This document shows, in pieces, positions 8,335 to 17,999 of a DNA stretch of 64,000 nt (the first letter of the stretch is position 1; each line of letters begins with the position of its first letter). A model generated the notes under the pieces. The model saw only the letters and a list, made by a program, of their open reading frames with translations. It was not told the DNA's origin and made no database searches. A program made the translations under genes and the position numbers. Origin of the DNA: Chlorogloea sp. CCALA 695 (lineage in GTDB: Bacteria; Cyanobacteriota; Cyanobacteriia; Cyanobacteriales; Chroococcidiopsidaceae). The DNA is taken from NCBI RefSeq assembly GCF_003003885.1, contig NZ_PVWN01000016.1, forward strand, positions 1 to 64,000. The letters are read 5' to 3'.

Positions 8335-9651
8335 ATGGGTTCGGAAATACCACACTCGACACTTCTAGCAGAACAATTGCTAGAAATAGCAATTAAGTCT
8401 GGCGCAGAGGCGGCGGAAGTTTATCAATCAAAATCCCTTTCTCGTCCCGTGTTTTTTGAGGCGAACCGCCTTAAGCAGCTAGAGAGCGCTCAATCTGAGG
8501 GTACGGCTTTGCGATTGTGGCGAAATGGTCGTCCAGGTCTTGCGGTTGCTTACGGCTCCGTAGCGCCGCAAATTTTAGTAGAAAGGGCTTTAGCTCTTAG
8601 CCAACTTAACGAACCAGAAGCAATTGAACTTGCTACTAATTCTCAGCCAGATTATCCAAATTTAGGGCAGGATGTCGCTGTAAATCAGTTAATAGAGTGG
8701 GGTAATTGCGCGATCGCTCTGATTCACGATGCCTATCCCGAAGTGTTAGTTAGCGCTGAATGGGATAGCGATGTAGAAACTACCCGTTTAGTTAATTCCG
8801 CAGGCTTAGACTGTCACTACACCGATACAACTCTCAGCGCTGACTTAGCGGTGGAATGGATTAGAGGAGATGATTTTTTAAGCGTATTTGATGGACAAAC
8901 TCAGCGCGATTGTCTTTATCCAGAAAAGATTGTTGAGCATATTTTACAGCGTTTAGCTTGGGCTAAAAAAAATACTGCCCCACCTACCGGACACGTACCA
9001 GTTTTATTTACATCCAAAGCCGCAGATATGTTGTGGAGTACGTTGCAAGCGGCAATTAATGGCAAAAGAGTTTTAGAAAAAGCTTCACCTTGGGCAGATA
9101 AATTACAGCAATTGGTAACTTCTAGTGCTTTGACTATCTTTCAGCAACCCGATAACGGCCCTTTTAGTTGCCCCTTTGACGATGAAGGTACGCCCACAAA
9201 GCCGCTAGTATTTATTCAAAACGGCGTATTACAGAATTTTGCTTGCGATCGCACAACTGGCAAATTATTAGGTACAGGATCGACAGGTAACGGTTTTCGT
9301 CCGGGTTTGGGGAGCTATCCTACTCCCGGCTTATATAACTTATTAATTCAACCGGGAAATGAATCTTTAGCACAATTGATTACTCAACTTGATGACGGGA
9401 TTATTATCGATCAAATGCTGGGGGATAGTGGCAGTATTTCGGGGGATTTTTCGATTAATGTTGATTTGGGCTACCGCGTCAAAAACGGTCAGGCGATCGG
9501 GCGGGTAAAAGATACAATGGTTGCGGGTAATGCTTATACTGCTTTAAAACAATTAGTGGCGCTGGGTAATGATGCGGAGTGGAATGGCTCTTGTTATACT
9601 CCATCATTGATTGTAGAAGGATTATCGACGATTGGGCGATCAGAAAATTAA
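8335..9651 (+). CDS. TldD/PmbA (TldE) family metallopeptidase-like protein
   Basis: A 438-residue member of the TldD/TldE (PmbA) family. In enterobacteria TldD and TldE form a heterodimeric protease that degrades unfolded peptides and helps mature microcin. The TldD partner carries the metal-binding HExxxH motif. I see no HExxxH here, which fits the TldE/PmbA-like half. Typical landmarks are the N-terminal SGAEAAEVYQ segment and the C-terminal glycine-rich region ending with DTMVAGNAYTALKQ. The TldD partner is not in this window. Confidence 0.85.
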   Translation: MGSEIPHSTLLAEQLLEIAIKSGAEAAEVYQSKSLSRPVFFEANRLKQLESAQSEGTALRLWRNGRPGLAVAYGSVAPQILVERALALSQLNEPEAIELATNSQPDYPNLGQDVAVNQLIEWGNCAIALIHDAYPEVLVSAEWDSDVETTRLVNSAGLDCHYTDTTLSADLAVEWIRGDDFLSVFDGQTQRDCLYPEKIVEHILQRLAWAKKNTAPPTGHVPVLFTSKAADMLWSTLQAAINGKRVLEKASPWADKLQQLVTSSALTIFQQPDNGPFSCPFDDEGTPTKPLVFIQNGVLQNFACDRTTGKLLGTGSTGNGFRPGLGSYPTPGLYNLLIQPGNESLAQLITQLDDGIIIDQMLGDSGSISGDFSINVDLGYRVKNGQAIGRVKDTMVAGNAYTALKQLVALGNDAEWNGSCYTPSLIVEGLSTIGRSEN

Positions 9652-9754
9652 AACCTCCAAAAATAATTTTGGTTTTGCAGTTGGAAAATTATAAGCACAA
9701 TAAAATCCGTTGTGATCGTAGTTTTACATCAGTTACACAACACCAACATTAGTT

Positions 9755-10351
9755 ATGCGTAGTCTGCGTATTTGCTTTATGGGTGAATCTTTTGTTAATG
9801 GTACGGGCGATCTTGATTGTCTAGGCTGGGCGGGTAGAATCTGCGCCAATGCTTGCCGTCTTGGTCATGATATTACTTATTACAACTTAGGTGTAAGGCG
9901 AGAAACTAGCACCCAACTTAAAGAGCGCTGGTTTAGAGAAGTTTCCTATCGTTTACCTTTAGAACAGGAAGGGAGAATTATATTTTGCTTTGGTGCAAAT
10001 GACACGACTATAGAAAATGGTAAAACTCGTGTTGCTTTTGAGACTTCTTTAGAAAACACGTGCAACATACTTAAGGTAGCTAAACAAATGTTTCCGGTGT
10101 TAATGGTGGGAACAGCGCCCGTAGTAGACTTAGAACAAAATCAAAGAATTGCTCGTTTATCTGTAGCTTTCGGCGCTATTTGTAATGAAATAAATGTGCC
10201 GTATTTAGATATTTTTACTCCCTTGCAAGCTTCAGAGGTGTGGATAAGCGAAGCGATCGCCAATGATGGCGCTCATCCTCGTGCTGCTGGCTACACACAG
10301 TTAGCTCAATTAGTACAAAATTGGCAACCTTGGTTATCTTGGTTTAAATGA
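9755..10351 (+). CDS. SGNH/GDSL-type hydrolase
   Basis: A 198-residue serine esterase-like protein. The nucleophile block is GESFVNG (usual form GDS) at residues 10-16. The oxyanion GxND block is present as GAND, and the C-terminal catalytic pair is in DGAHP. No signal peptide is visible, so a cytoplasmic lipase, esterase or deacylase is likely. The substrate cannot be inferred. It lies between the TldD-like and chloride channel genes in the same direction but with about 100-bp gaps, so an operon is uncertain. Confidence 0.85.
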   Translation: MRSLRICFMGESFVNGTGDLDCLGWAGRICANACRLGHDITYYNLGVRRETSTQLKERWFREVSYRLPLEQEGRIIFCFGANDTTIENGKTRVAFETSLENTCNILKVAKQMFPVLMVGTAPVVDLEQNQRIARLSVAFGAICNEINVPYLDIFTPLQASEVWISEAIANDGAHPRAAGYTQLAQLVQNWQPWLSWFK

Positions 10352-10454
10352 GAACAGAATGTAGGGATTGCAACAAATCAAAGCTTATTTAAGTCACAAA
10401 GAACCATTAAAGCGTATTAGATAGCAGTTTTTATTTTCTATTTCGTTTAAAAAA

Positions 10455-13133
10455 ATGCTACTTCCTGCTATACAACAGCGTTTGCGCCAATGGCTGCAAC
10501 CAAGCCGAACAAGTGCGATCGCCTATGCGGTAATTATTGGTTTAGTTGCAGCACTAGCGGCAGTTTTTCTTAAATTTAGCTCTGGATGGCTTGGCGCTTG
10601 GCGCGTTCAATCTTCGGTTTTACAACCACCTTGGTTAGTTTTACCCCTAATTGGCGGCTCTTTTGGCTTTCTTTCTGGGTTATTAATCCAAAGGTTAGCC
10701 CCCGAAGCTGGTGGTAGCGGGATTCCTGACGTTAAAGCAAGTCTTGCCAATTTCCCAATTAAACTTTCTTGGCGCATTGGTTTAGTAAAATTGGCTAGTG
10801 CAAGCTTGGCTTTGGGTTCGGGGTTAAGTTTAGGGCGACAAGGGCCCACTGTGCATATTGGGGCGGCTTTAGCGGGGGGATTGAGTCGTTATTTGCCCAT
10901 GTCTCCCGATCATCGTCGCCAGTTAATTGCTGCGGGTGCGGGGGCGGGTTTGGCGGCGGCTTTCAATGCTCCAATTACAGGAGTTTTATTTGTAGTTGAA
11001 CAGTTACTTCAAGATTTATCGGGAATCACTCTAGGTACAGCGATAATTGCTTCGTTTGTGGGGGCGGTAGTTTCCCGGCTTTTGGGTGGGAGAAGTTTGC
11101 AGTTAAATCTAGAATTGACGGCAAATGTTACTAGCTTTTCGTTGGGGGAAATTCCTTTTTATATCATTTTGGGAATTTTGGCGGGTTTACTAGGCTCGTT
11201 ATTTAATCAAGGAATTATTACAAGTTTAAAGCTGTACCAAAGATTGCACATTAGTTTACCCTTACGAATTGCCTTAGCTGGCTCCGTTTCGGGGATCGCT
11301 GTTTCTTTACTACCGCATGAGTTTCACGACAATACAGGCTTGCGAGAATTTATGCTCACAGGGGAAGCTCGCCCCTATGTAGCCGCGATCGCATTTGTTG
11401 CCCAATTTCTTCTTACTGTCGTGGCGGCGGGTTCTGGTGCGCCGGGAGGTGTATTTGCTCCTAGTTTAATTATGGGTTCGGCGTTGGGCTATTTGGTGGG
11501 GGTAGTGGAATACAATTTAACGGGGATGAGTCCGCCCATTACCTACGCTTTAGCGGGGATGGGCGCATTTTTTAGCGTTGTTTCCAAAGTTCCTTTAACG
11601 GCGATCGCTATTGTCTTTGAAATGACTACCGACTTTAACCTAGTTTTACCGTTAATGATTGGCTCGGTTACTTCTTATTTAATTGCCGAAAAAATTGCCC
11701 CCGGCTCTCTCTACGATAAGCTTTTAGCAATAAACGGCATTAACTTAGATTCAGCGCCGAATCAGGGCTTGTTAACGACACTAACGGCAGAAAATGTGAT
11801 GCAACCGCGCGTAGAAACTTTAGGGGTGCAGATGACTCTAGATGAGGCGGTACAAGCCTTTTCTCGCTCTCACCATCGCGGCTTTCCGGTGGTAGATGAA
11901 GGGAAGTTAGTGGGGATTGTGACGCAAACAGATTTAGCTAAAATGCGCGATCGCGCCTTACCGGGAGATACTCATTTAAGCGAGATTATGACTCCAAGTC
12001 CGATAACAGTGAGTCCTAGTGCAAGTTTAAGCGATGTTTTATACTTCCTCGATCACTACAAACTTAGTAGATTGCCTGTAATCGAGCAACGAAAGCTAAT
12101 TGGCATTATTACCCGCGCTGATATTATTCGCGCTGAAGCCGATAAGCTCAATGGTGAACATAGACAAGTAGGGCCACAACCAGAGCCTTCTTACACCGTT
12201 TATCAAACGCGATCGCCTGCTGTAGGACAAGGACGAATGCTCGTACCTTTAGCTAATCCCCATACCGCTAATGCTTTATTACAGTTTGCTTTAGCCATTG
12301 CGCGCGATCGTCATTACGAATTAGAGTGCGTTCACATAATTTTAGTTTCCCGCAATAGCTCTCCGGCGGAAACTGCTGTAAATACTGCTGAAAGTCGGCG
12401 ATTATTGCGTCAAGCGGAGGCGGAGGCGCGTAAATTTAATATTCCTTTGCATACTCAAATTCGCGTCGCCCACGATCCCGCCTCGGCTATTTTAGAAATA
12501 ATTACTGAGCGCCATATCGATCTAGTCTTAATGGGATGGAAAGGTAAAACTATTACCCCAGGGCGGATTTTTGGTAGCGTTGCTGATACTTTAATTAGAC
12601 AAGCAAGCTGTGAAGTTGTGTTAGTTAAATTTGCCCAAGAATCTAATGAAAATGTTTATTTTTCGCTCCCTACCAAACGCAAATTAGCCGCACCATTGCC
12701 TTACTGTTTGCTCCCCAATACTCAATTAAATCGTTGGCTTGTACCTGTTGCGGGTGGCCCCAATTCTCAAACGGCAATTCAATTATTACCCTCGTTATTA
12801 ACTCTTTCCGCTTCCCCTTCGGTGCATTTTTGTCAAGTGGTTATTCCAAATAAATCTTTGCCAAATCTTCAAGTTTTGGAACAAGCCAGACGCTCTTTAG
12901 TACGCCAACGTCACTTTAAAAGTCCTGTAACGGCTGCACCCCTTAAAGCTAATTCAGTAATTGAAGGGATAATCGAGCAAGTTAAATCAGAAAAATTTGA
13001 TGTTGTAGTCTTAGGCGCAAGTAGAGAAGGATTGCTTCAACAGACAATAAATGGCAATATTCCGGTAAAAATTGCTCTTGAAGTAGATTGCACGGCGATT
13101 TTAGTCCGCAGTGCAGTTTCGGGTAATGGGTAA
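10455..13133 (+). CDS. CLC chloride channel fused to CBS pair and two Usp domains
   Basis: An 892-residue inner-membrane protein: CLC transport domain (about 20-425), two CBS domains (about 445-560, adenine-nucleotide sensors) and two universal-stress-protein-like domains (about 595-720 and 740-890). CLC signatures are GGSGIP (86-91), GRQGP (127-131) and GAPGG. In antiporters such as E. coli ClC-ec1 the second signature is GREGP, whose Glu is the external gate; here it is Gln129. The internal proton glutamate also appears as Gln (FVVEQLL, Gln183). Both changes point to uncoupled chloride movement. The last codons (GNG-stop) are read from a heptameric repeat at 13121-13155. Confidence 0.92.
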   Translation: MLLPAIQQRLRQWLQPSRTSAIAYAVIIGLVAALAAVFLKFSSGWLGAWRVQSSVLQPPWLVLPLIGGSFGFLSGLLIQRLAPEAGGSGIPDVKASLANFPIKLSWRIGLVKLASASLALGSGLSLGRQGPTVHIGAALAGGLSRYLPMSPDHRRQLIAAGAGAGLAAAFNAPITGVLFVVEQLLQDLSGITLGTAIIASFVGAVVSRLLGGRSLQLNLELTANVTSFSLGEIPFYIILGILAGLLGSLFNQGIITSLKLYQRLHISLPLRIALAGSVSGIAVSLLPHEFHDNTGLREFMLTGEARPYVAAIAFVAQFLLTVVAAGSGAPGGVFAPSLIMGSALGYLVGVVEYNLTGMSPPITYALAGMGAFFSVVSKVPLTAIAIVFEMTTDFNLVLPLMIGSVTSYLIAEKIAPGSLYDKLLAINGINLDSAPNQGLLTTLTAENVMQPRVETLGVQMTLDEAVQAFSRSHHRGFPVVDEGKLVGIVTQTDLAKMRDRALPGDTHLSEIMTPSPITVSPSASLSDVLYFLDHYKLSRLPVIEQRKLIGIITRADIIRAEADKLNGEHRQVGPQPEPSYTVYQTRSPAVGQGRMLVPLANPHTANALLQFALAIARDRHYELECVHIILVSRNSSPAETAVNTAESRRLLRQAEAEARKFNIPLHTQIRVAHDPASAILEIITERHIDLVLMGWKGKTITPGRIFGSVADTLIRQASCEVVLVKFAQESNENVYFSLPTKRKLAAPLPYCLLPNTQLNRWLVPVAGGPNSQTAIQLLPSLLTLSASPSVHFCQVVIPNKSLPNLQVLEQARRSLVRQRHFKSPVTAAPLKANSVIEGIIEQVKSEKFDVVVLGASREGLLQQTINGNIPVKIALEVDCTAILVRSAVSGNG

Positions 13134-13155
13134 TGGGTAATTGGTAATGGGTAAT
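13121..13155. repeat. GGGTAAT/GGTAATT heptameric repeat
   Basis: Five near-tandem 7-bp units span the stop codon of the CLC gene and the gap before the convergent asnS stop. This is the complement of the repeat at 116-150. Confidence 0.75.
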
Positions 13156-13185
13156 AATCCTTAGCCAATGACGAATGACCAATTC

Positions 13186-14574
13186 CTAAAACTCTGCGCT
13201 TAATGGAGTACGCGGAAAGGGTATAACATCGCGGATATTTGCCATCCCGGTCATAAACTGCACTAACCGCTCAAATCCTAAGCCAAAACCAGCATGGGGA
13301 ACTGTACCATAACGGCGCAAATCTAAGTACCACCACAAATCCTCTGGATTTAAGCCTTGATTCCGCATTCTTTGCTCTAATACATCTAGTCGTTCTTCTC
13401 GTTGCGAACCGCCAATAATTTCGCCAATTTTGGGTGCTAAAATATCCATTGCGCTAACAGTTTTTTGATCGTCGTTCAAACGCATATAGAAAGCTTTGAT
13501 CCCTACTGGGTAATCGGTAACGATCGCAGGCTTTTTAAATAACTGCTCCGCTAAATAACGTTCGTGTTCTGATTGCAAGTCTAAACCCCAACTTACAGGA
13601 TACTCAAAGGTTACTGGAGCTTTTTCCAACAGGGAAACCGCCTCTGTATAAGTTAAGCGCTCAAACTCATTATCAATAATGTTTTGAGCGGTTTCAAGCA
13701 CTGTTTTATCAATGCGCTCGTTGAAAAACTCCATGTCTTCCGGGCAAGTTTCCATCACATACTTAAAGACGTGCTTTAAAAATGCTTCCGCTAAATCCAT
13801 ATCTCCTTGCAAATTACAAAAAGCCATTTCTGGTTCCACCATCCAAAACTCTGCTAAATGTCTAGATGTGTTAGAGTTTTCGGCTCGAAAAGTTGGCGCA
13901 AAAGTATAGACATTACTAAAAGCCATTGCCATAATTTCAGCTTCTAATTGTCCGCTTACAGTTAAATAAGCGGGTTTACCAAAAAAATCTTGGCTGTAGT
14001 CTACTTCTTGCTTGTCTGTAAGCGGAACTTTTTTTAAATCTAAGCTAGTAACTGTAAATAATTCCCCAGCACCTTCGCAATCGCTGCTGGTAATAATTGG
14101 CGTGTGTACCCACAAAAAACCGCGTTGTTGGAAAAACTGGTGAATGGCGGTTGCACAGGCATTTCTGACTCGAAAAACTGCTCCAAAGGAATTAGTACGC
14201 GATCGCAAATGTCCAATAGTCCGCAAAAATTCAAAAGAATGGCGCTTTTTTTGCAAAGGGTAGATATCAACATCTGCTTCGCCGTATACGGTGGCTGCTG
14301 TCGCCTGTAACTCTATGCGTTGCCCTTTGCCTTGCGACGGGACTAATTTCCCTGTAATTTCCACTGAAGCCCCAGTATTGAGCCGCTTTAACAAGTCCTC
14401 ATACTCTGGCATTTGCGAATTTAAGACTACTTGCAAATTAGCTAAAGACGAGCCATCGTTTACTTCAATAAAGGCAAATCCTTTCAAATCGCGCTTAGTG
14501 CGTACCCAGCCTTGGATAGTTAAATCTTCTTCGGGCTGACCATTTTTTAATATATCTGCAATACTTCTAGTCAT
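13186..14574 (-). CDS. asnS: asparaginyl-tRNA synthetase
   Basis: Class IIb aminoacyl-tRNA synthetase that charges tRNA-Asn. The 462 residues comprise an N-terminal OB-fold anticodon-binding domain (about 15-105, [20 protein letters not shown]) and a catalytic domain. Motif 2 is in [22 protein letters not shown] and motif 3 in [12 protein letters not shown]. The N in [10 protein letters not shown] fits AsnRS rather than AspRS. Full length for the family. The direct AsnRS route means the organism need not rely on transamidation for Asn-tRNA. Confidence 0.95.
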   Translation of the reverse strand: MTRSIADILKNGQPEEDLTIQGWVRTKRDLKGFAFIEVNDGSSLANLQVVLNSQMPEYEDLLKRLNTGASVEITGKLVPSQGKGQRIELQATAATVYGEADVDIYPLQKKRHSFEFLRTIGHLRSRTNSFGAVFRVRNACATAIHQFFQQRGFLWVHTPIITSSDCEGAGELFTVTSLDLKKVPLTDKQEVDYSQDFFGKPAYLTVSGQLEAEIMAMAFSNVYTFAPTFRAENSNTSRHLAEFWMVEPEMAFCNLQGDMDLAEAFLKHVFKYVMETCPEDMEFFNERIDKTVLETAQNIIDNEFERLTYTEAVSLLEKAPVTFEYPVSWGLDLQSEHERYLAEQLFKKPAIVTDYPVGIKAFYMRLNDDQKTVSAMDILAPKIGEIIGGSQREERLDVLEQRMRNQGLNPEDLWWYLDLRRYGTVPHAGFGLGFERLVQFMTGMANIRDVIPFPRTPLSAEF

Positions 14575-14593
14575 CGTATATAAATAATTCGTT

Positions 14594-14956
14594 TTAGCTA
14601 GTACAAGACTTCAATATCCAGCCTACAACAATCCCAAGTCCTCCAAACCTTACTGCTTGCCAGAATGGTTCTTTAAACACATCTATAGTAAATAGCTGGC
14701 TTTCTAAATTAACTTCTATAGTTTCTAGTTGGGTTTTAATTTCTTTGATTTCTGCTTGCAAGTCTGGTAGCTTGTTTTTGGCTAATTGCGGTCTAATTTC
14801 TTCTAATCTGTGTTTAAGCTCTATTTTACGCTGGTGATCGCTTTCTATTTGAGCGTAACGTTGTTTAATAGCCGTTAATGCCTGTTCTACTTCGGTAATA
14901 CTTGTTTCAATGTCTGCATTTGTGGTATCGGTTGATGATTCGGGCGACGGCTGCAT
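14594..14956 (-). CDS. small coiled-coil protein with C-terminal membrane anchor
   Basis: A 120-residue protein of unknown function. Residues about 15-90 are highly charged and heptad-like ([20 protein letters not shown]...), predicting a long coiled coil. The C-terminus ([19 protein letters not shown]) is a single hydrophobic helix that could anchor it in a membrane. It lies 19 bp upstream of asnS on the same strand and may be co-transcribed with it. It is divergent from the 100-residue gene at 14990. Confidence 0.65.
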   Translation of the reverse strand: MQPSPESSTDTTNADIETSITEVEQALTAIKQRYAQIESDHQRKIELKHRLEEIRPQLAKNKLPDLQAEIKEIKTQLETIEVNLESQLFTIDVFKEPFWQAVRFGGLGIVVGWILKSCTS

Positions 14957-14989
14957 ATAATCCGTTGATACAGTAGAACTATAATCTTT

Positions 14990-15292
14990 ATGCCCGATTT
15001 TATGCTAGAAAGTACAGATTGTGTCAAACCAGCTAATCTTGATGACCTCAGCACGCTGCAATTAGCCCAAGCTTTGATTGAGAGATTAACTATTTCTCCT
15101 AATGATTGGCATAAGTTAAAATCTAATCGCAAAGCCCGTTCTAGCGAACAAGCGGCGGCGGCAATAGTATTTTTGCTTAAAGATAGTCCTGACGAAGCTT
15201 TATCGAGACTACAACAGGCGACAGCATGGTTAGATCGCTCTATTTCTGCGCCTCCCTGTCCTAGTCATGGCTCCGTAGAGTTAACTAAATAG
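14990..15292 (+). CDS. conserved cyanobacterial hypothetical protein
   Basis: A 100-residue soluble, mainly helical protein: LSTLQLAQALIERLTISPNDWHKLK, quoted in two blocks as LSTLQLAQALIERL and SPNDWHKLK, then SSEQAAAAIVFLL. It resembles a small cyanobacterial DUF family (I think DUF6439), but that assignment is from memory and the function is unknown. Its last 12 bases overlap the stop end of the convergent anti-sigma-like gene. Confidence 0.7.
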   Translation: MPDFMLESTDCVKPANLDDLSTLQLAQALIERLTISPNDWHKLKSNRKARSSEQAAAAIVFLLKDSPDEALSRLQQATAWLDRSISAPPCPSHGSVELTK

Positions 15293-15712
15293 GGGAAACC
15301 GAAAATGTGACATTTCCTTGCACAGTCTTAATTCTGTGCCTTCTTCATTCCAATGGACTTGATCGAAAATTGTATTTAGTAAGAACATTCCGCGCCCATT
15401 TTCTGCTACATCTGGGGGTAAATAATCTGTGCGATCATCGGGGGTAAATCCACAGCCTTGATCGACAATTTCCCACCAATATACTTCGCTTACTAAGAAA
15501 AACCTGACAATTACTACTTTACCAGGATCGAGCTTATTGCCGTGTTTGGCGGCGTTAACTAAAGCTTCTTGAAGTCCTAATCTTAGTTCGTCATGCCATC
15601 TGTCTGGCACTTCCGCCAGCAATAAATCTAATATTGGACAAAGGTACAAAGTTGAAGCAAAACTAATCGTGCTGCAATTGCGTCCTACTGGACGTGGTGA
15701 AATAGTAATCAC
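15281..15712 (-). CDS. RsbW-type HATPase (anti-sigma factor-like Ser/Thr kinase)
   Basis: A 143-residue single GHKL ATPase domain of the anti-sigma kinase class. The N box is EALVNAAKHGN, the G1 box VDQGCGFTP, and the glycine-rich lid NGRGMFLL. Such proteins bind and phosphorylate anti-sigma-factor antagonists in partner-switching cascades. No antagonist or sigma gene is adjacent, so its partner must lie elsewhere. The start at 15712 gives a short extension before the conserved domain and may be slightly long. Confidence 0.85.
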   Translation of the reverse strand: MITISPRPVGRNCSTISFASTLYLCPILDLLLAEVPDRWHDELRLGLQEALVNAAKHGNKLDPGKVVIVRFFLVSEVYWWEIVDQGCGFTPDDRTDYLPPDVAENGRGMFLLNTIFDQVHWNEEGTELRLCKEMSHFRFPLFS

Positions 15713-16099
15713 TTACAAAAACTCCGAAGCTTTTGGCTAGACATTTAATTTGCTTATTTGTTTATTCTTCACATGAGCTAGGTAGTCATGTTTTATAGGC
15801 GCGTTAGATTGTCAGTAGGGAGGTTTTACAGCGATTTTCAACTGCGCGTTAGGTTTCGCATCGGGTCGCTTACTATGTGGGCAGTCAGCTAGATTGATTG
15901 GAACTTTAATCTGCAAAAGCATAGTGCCTCAAGACGATCAGCCAGGTTTGAAAATAAATAACTATAGATTGTTAATTATCAACTCAAATTAGGCTTGTTT
16001 AACTAAATAATTGTCATTGCACTTTAATCCTAGCATCCCTGTTTCTAATCCCCAAGCGTTTCGCGGATATCTGCTTAAACACTCGCAAACAGGCGCTTG
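15713..16099. other. 387-bp intergenic region, no gene seen
   Basis: I find no reading frame with coding character and no convincing RNA gene. It should contain the promoter of the RsbW-like gene at its left edge. Confidence 0.5.
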
Positions 16100-17461
16100 C
16101 TACTCAAAGGGCGATAATTCTTGTCGTAGGCGGTAAATAATCGTATTTGGTTCGGTACGAGCGAGGATTTCGGCAATTACGGTACTAGCGCCAAATTGTC
16201 CCCAAGTACAGCCGCGTTCTAAGTATACCTGCGCTGCTTGTCCTACGGCGTAGCAACCATAGGCGGCGATTCCGGCTTGAATTGTCGCTGCACCTGCATA
16301 AGTTGAAATATTAACGGGATTTTCACCACTAGAAAGAGCAGCGCTAGTTTTACCCAATCCCCAAAATAAACTACTACCTAATTCACCTACTAGCAAGCCA
16401 CCAGAACTAAATATAATGGTTTTTAATAGCTTTGCAGCTTCGTAGCCAGTCATCGGCAAATTATATAATCGTGCTAAAGCGCGAATTAAAGCTAAATCGG
16501 TGACAAAGCCCCCTAATACATCTAATAAAGCAACTGGATTGAGTGCGATCGCTATGGCCTTATATCTGGTATATTTCCAGATTAAATCTTCGGCTTGTTG
16601 TTGGCGATCGCCTACAGTTATAGAAGCGATCTTCTCTTGGGCTTTTTGGGCTTGCACAAGGGCATTTAGCGCCAATAGGCTTTTCCCTTCTCGATTGAGA
16701 ATGTTGAGAATTTTTTGTTTTAACTCATCTATTTGCGGCGCTGGTGTCTCCCATTCGTAGCCAGAAGCGCCATTAGCCCACTCTACGCGCACTTCTAGGG
16801 GGGTTGGTTCGGCAGCAACCATAACAATTTCATCGGGCAGCATTTCGCCCTTTGTTGCCCCCAATTCTTGTAAATTTTGATAAATTGCTTGTCTATCGAT
16901 ATCGGGGTAAAGATCAATTTTGTTGAATACTAAAATTAGCGGTTTCTGGTATTGACGCAACTTGCAAAGCGCCTGATACTCAGTTTGAGTGATATCGCCA
17001 GAAACTACAAATAAAATTAAATCGGCTTTACGGGCGACATCTTCCGCCATTTGGCTGCGCGCTTCGCCGTCAATTTCATCTAATCCTGGGGTATCTATTA
17101 GTTCTACTTGAACTTTATCATTAGCTACCCATTGCACTGACCTACACCACTGGGTTACACCATTTAAAGGGCCTGTCTGTAAAATCTTTTGTCCGAGTAA
17201 AGCATTTAAAACGGCAGATTTACCGCGACTAACTAAACCAAAAGCTGCGATCGCAATTACATTTGAGTCTAGTTTATTGACTAGCGAGTTTAAACTGTCA
17301 AATTCTGGTTTTAACTGCTTAAGTAATTGGGAGTTTGAATGCTGGTTAGGTTTACGCAGATTATTAGAGTACCAAGATAGCGCTTGGCGGATACTAGCAC
17401 GAGCGCGGTTGATGTGAGATTCACCAGCAGTAGGCACAGAAGATGTTTGACGAATGCTCAC
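16100..17461 (-). CDS. Era-like GTPase with DUF697 domain
   Basis: A 453-residue GTP-binding protein. G1 is GLVSRGKSA (about residues 75-83), G3 DTPG and G4 NKID, all intact. The GTPase core ends near residue 260. The rest matches the DUF697 helical region, with hydrophobic stretches (about 300-330 and 350-420) that may insert in a membrane. Such proteins are widespread in cyanobacteria and plastids, with unclear roles that may involve membrane remodelling or transport. The gene stands alone. Confidence 0.88.
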   Translation of the reverse strand: MSIRQTSSVPTAGESHINRARASIRQALSWYSNNLRKPNQHSNSQLLKQLKPEFDSLNSLVNKLDSNVIAIAAFGLVSRGKSAVLNALLGQKILQTGPLNGVTQWCRSVQWVANDKVQVELIDTPGLDEIDGEARSQMAEDVARKADLILFVVSGDITQTEYQALCKLRQYQKPLILVFNKIDLYPDIDRQAIYQNLQELGATKGEMLPDEIVMVAAEPTPLEVRVEWANGASGYEWETPAPQIDELKQKILNILNREGKSLLALNALVQAQKAQEKIASITVGDRQQQAEDLIWKYTRYKAIAIALNPVALLDVLGGFVTDLALIRALARLYNLPMTGYEAAKLLKTIIFSSGGLLVGELGSSLFWGLGKTSAALSSGENPVNISTYAGAATIQAGIAAYGCYAVGQAAQVYLERGCTWGQFGASTVIAEILARTEPNTIIYRLRQELSPFE

Positions 17462-17841
17462 AAGATAAAATATTTAGCGTATAAGTCCTGAGATTTTTAT
17501 TATAAAACTCTCGCCGTTTAAGATGCGATCGCGCGTAAACTATTTAGCCGCACGTAAATAAGTTACTTATTTTGGGAATAATCTATTTAGGCGATCTCAA
17601 TTAATAAATTATTTTAGCCCAAAAGGAAGTTGGTTTTGATAACCAATAGACAAATCCTAATCAACGCTTTAACCATTCATCCAAACGTACAACTATTTAT
17701 TATACTGAAACTTTTTAGGTAATTTTACTCAATGATGACCTACAAGAATCACAGTTATTTTTGAGCATAATATCCATGTTCAGATATGTACAGCATCTTT
17801 TCTTATATCTACAAAATGGGTATCGGGTTTTCATCAGGATT

Positions 17842-17914
17842 CTCCTATCCCTTCAAAACCGCTACGCTGAGTGTAGGGAGGGATAGGAGGCAAGCTCATG
17901 AGCGTTGCGCCTCC
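17842..17914. repeat. two overlapping stem-loops left of tnpB
   Basis: CTCCTATCCC (17842-17851) pairs perfectly with GGGATAGGAG (17880-17889), and the loop contains a further CTAC/GTAG pairing. From within the second arm a new stem begins: GGAGGC (17886-17891) with GCCTCC at about 17909-17914, enclosing the palindrome GCTCATGAGC. The phrase CCCTTCAAAACCG occurs after both left arms. These may be the left-end hairpins of the IS200/IS605-type element or an unrelated palindromic repeat. The remainder of 17462-17841 shows no gene. Confidence 0.6.
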
Positions 17915-17999
17915 CTTCAAAACCGACAAGCAAAGCTCTCGGAAAGAAGGGGGTGACTGGCGTTTGAGCAATTATTTTGTGCATAGGGTTTCACAGTTA

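Noticed and set aside
17898-17999. Longer N-terminus for TnpB
   Set aside because: The extra about 34 residues are read from the left-end hairpin DNA and are not part of the TnpB fold, which starts at MLKAFKYRF.
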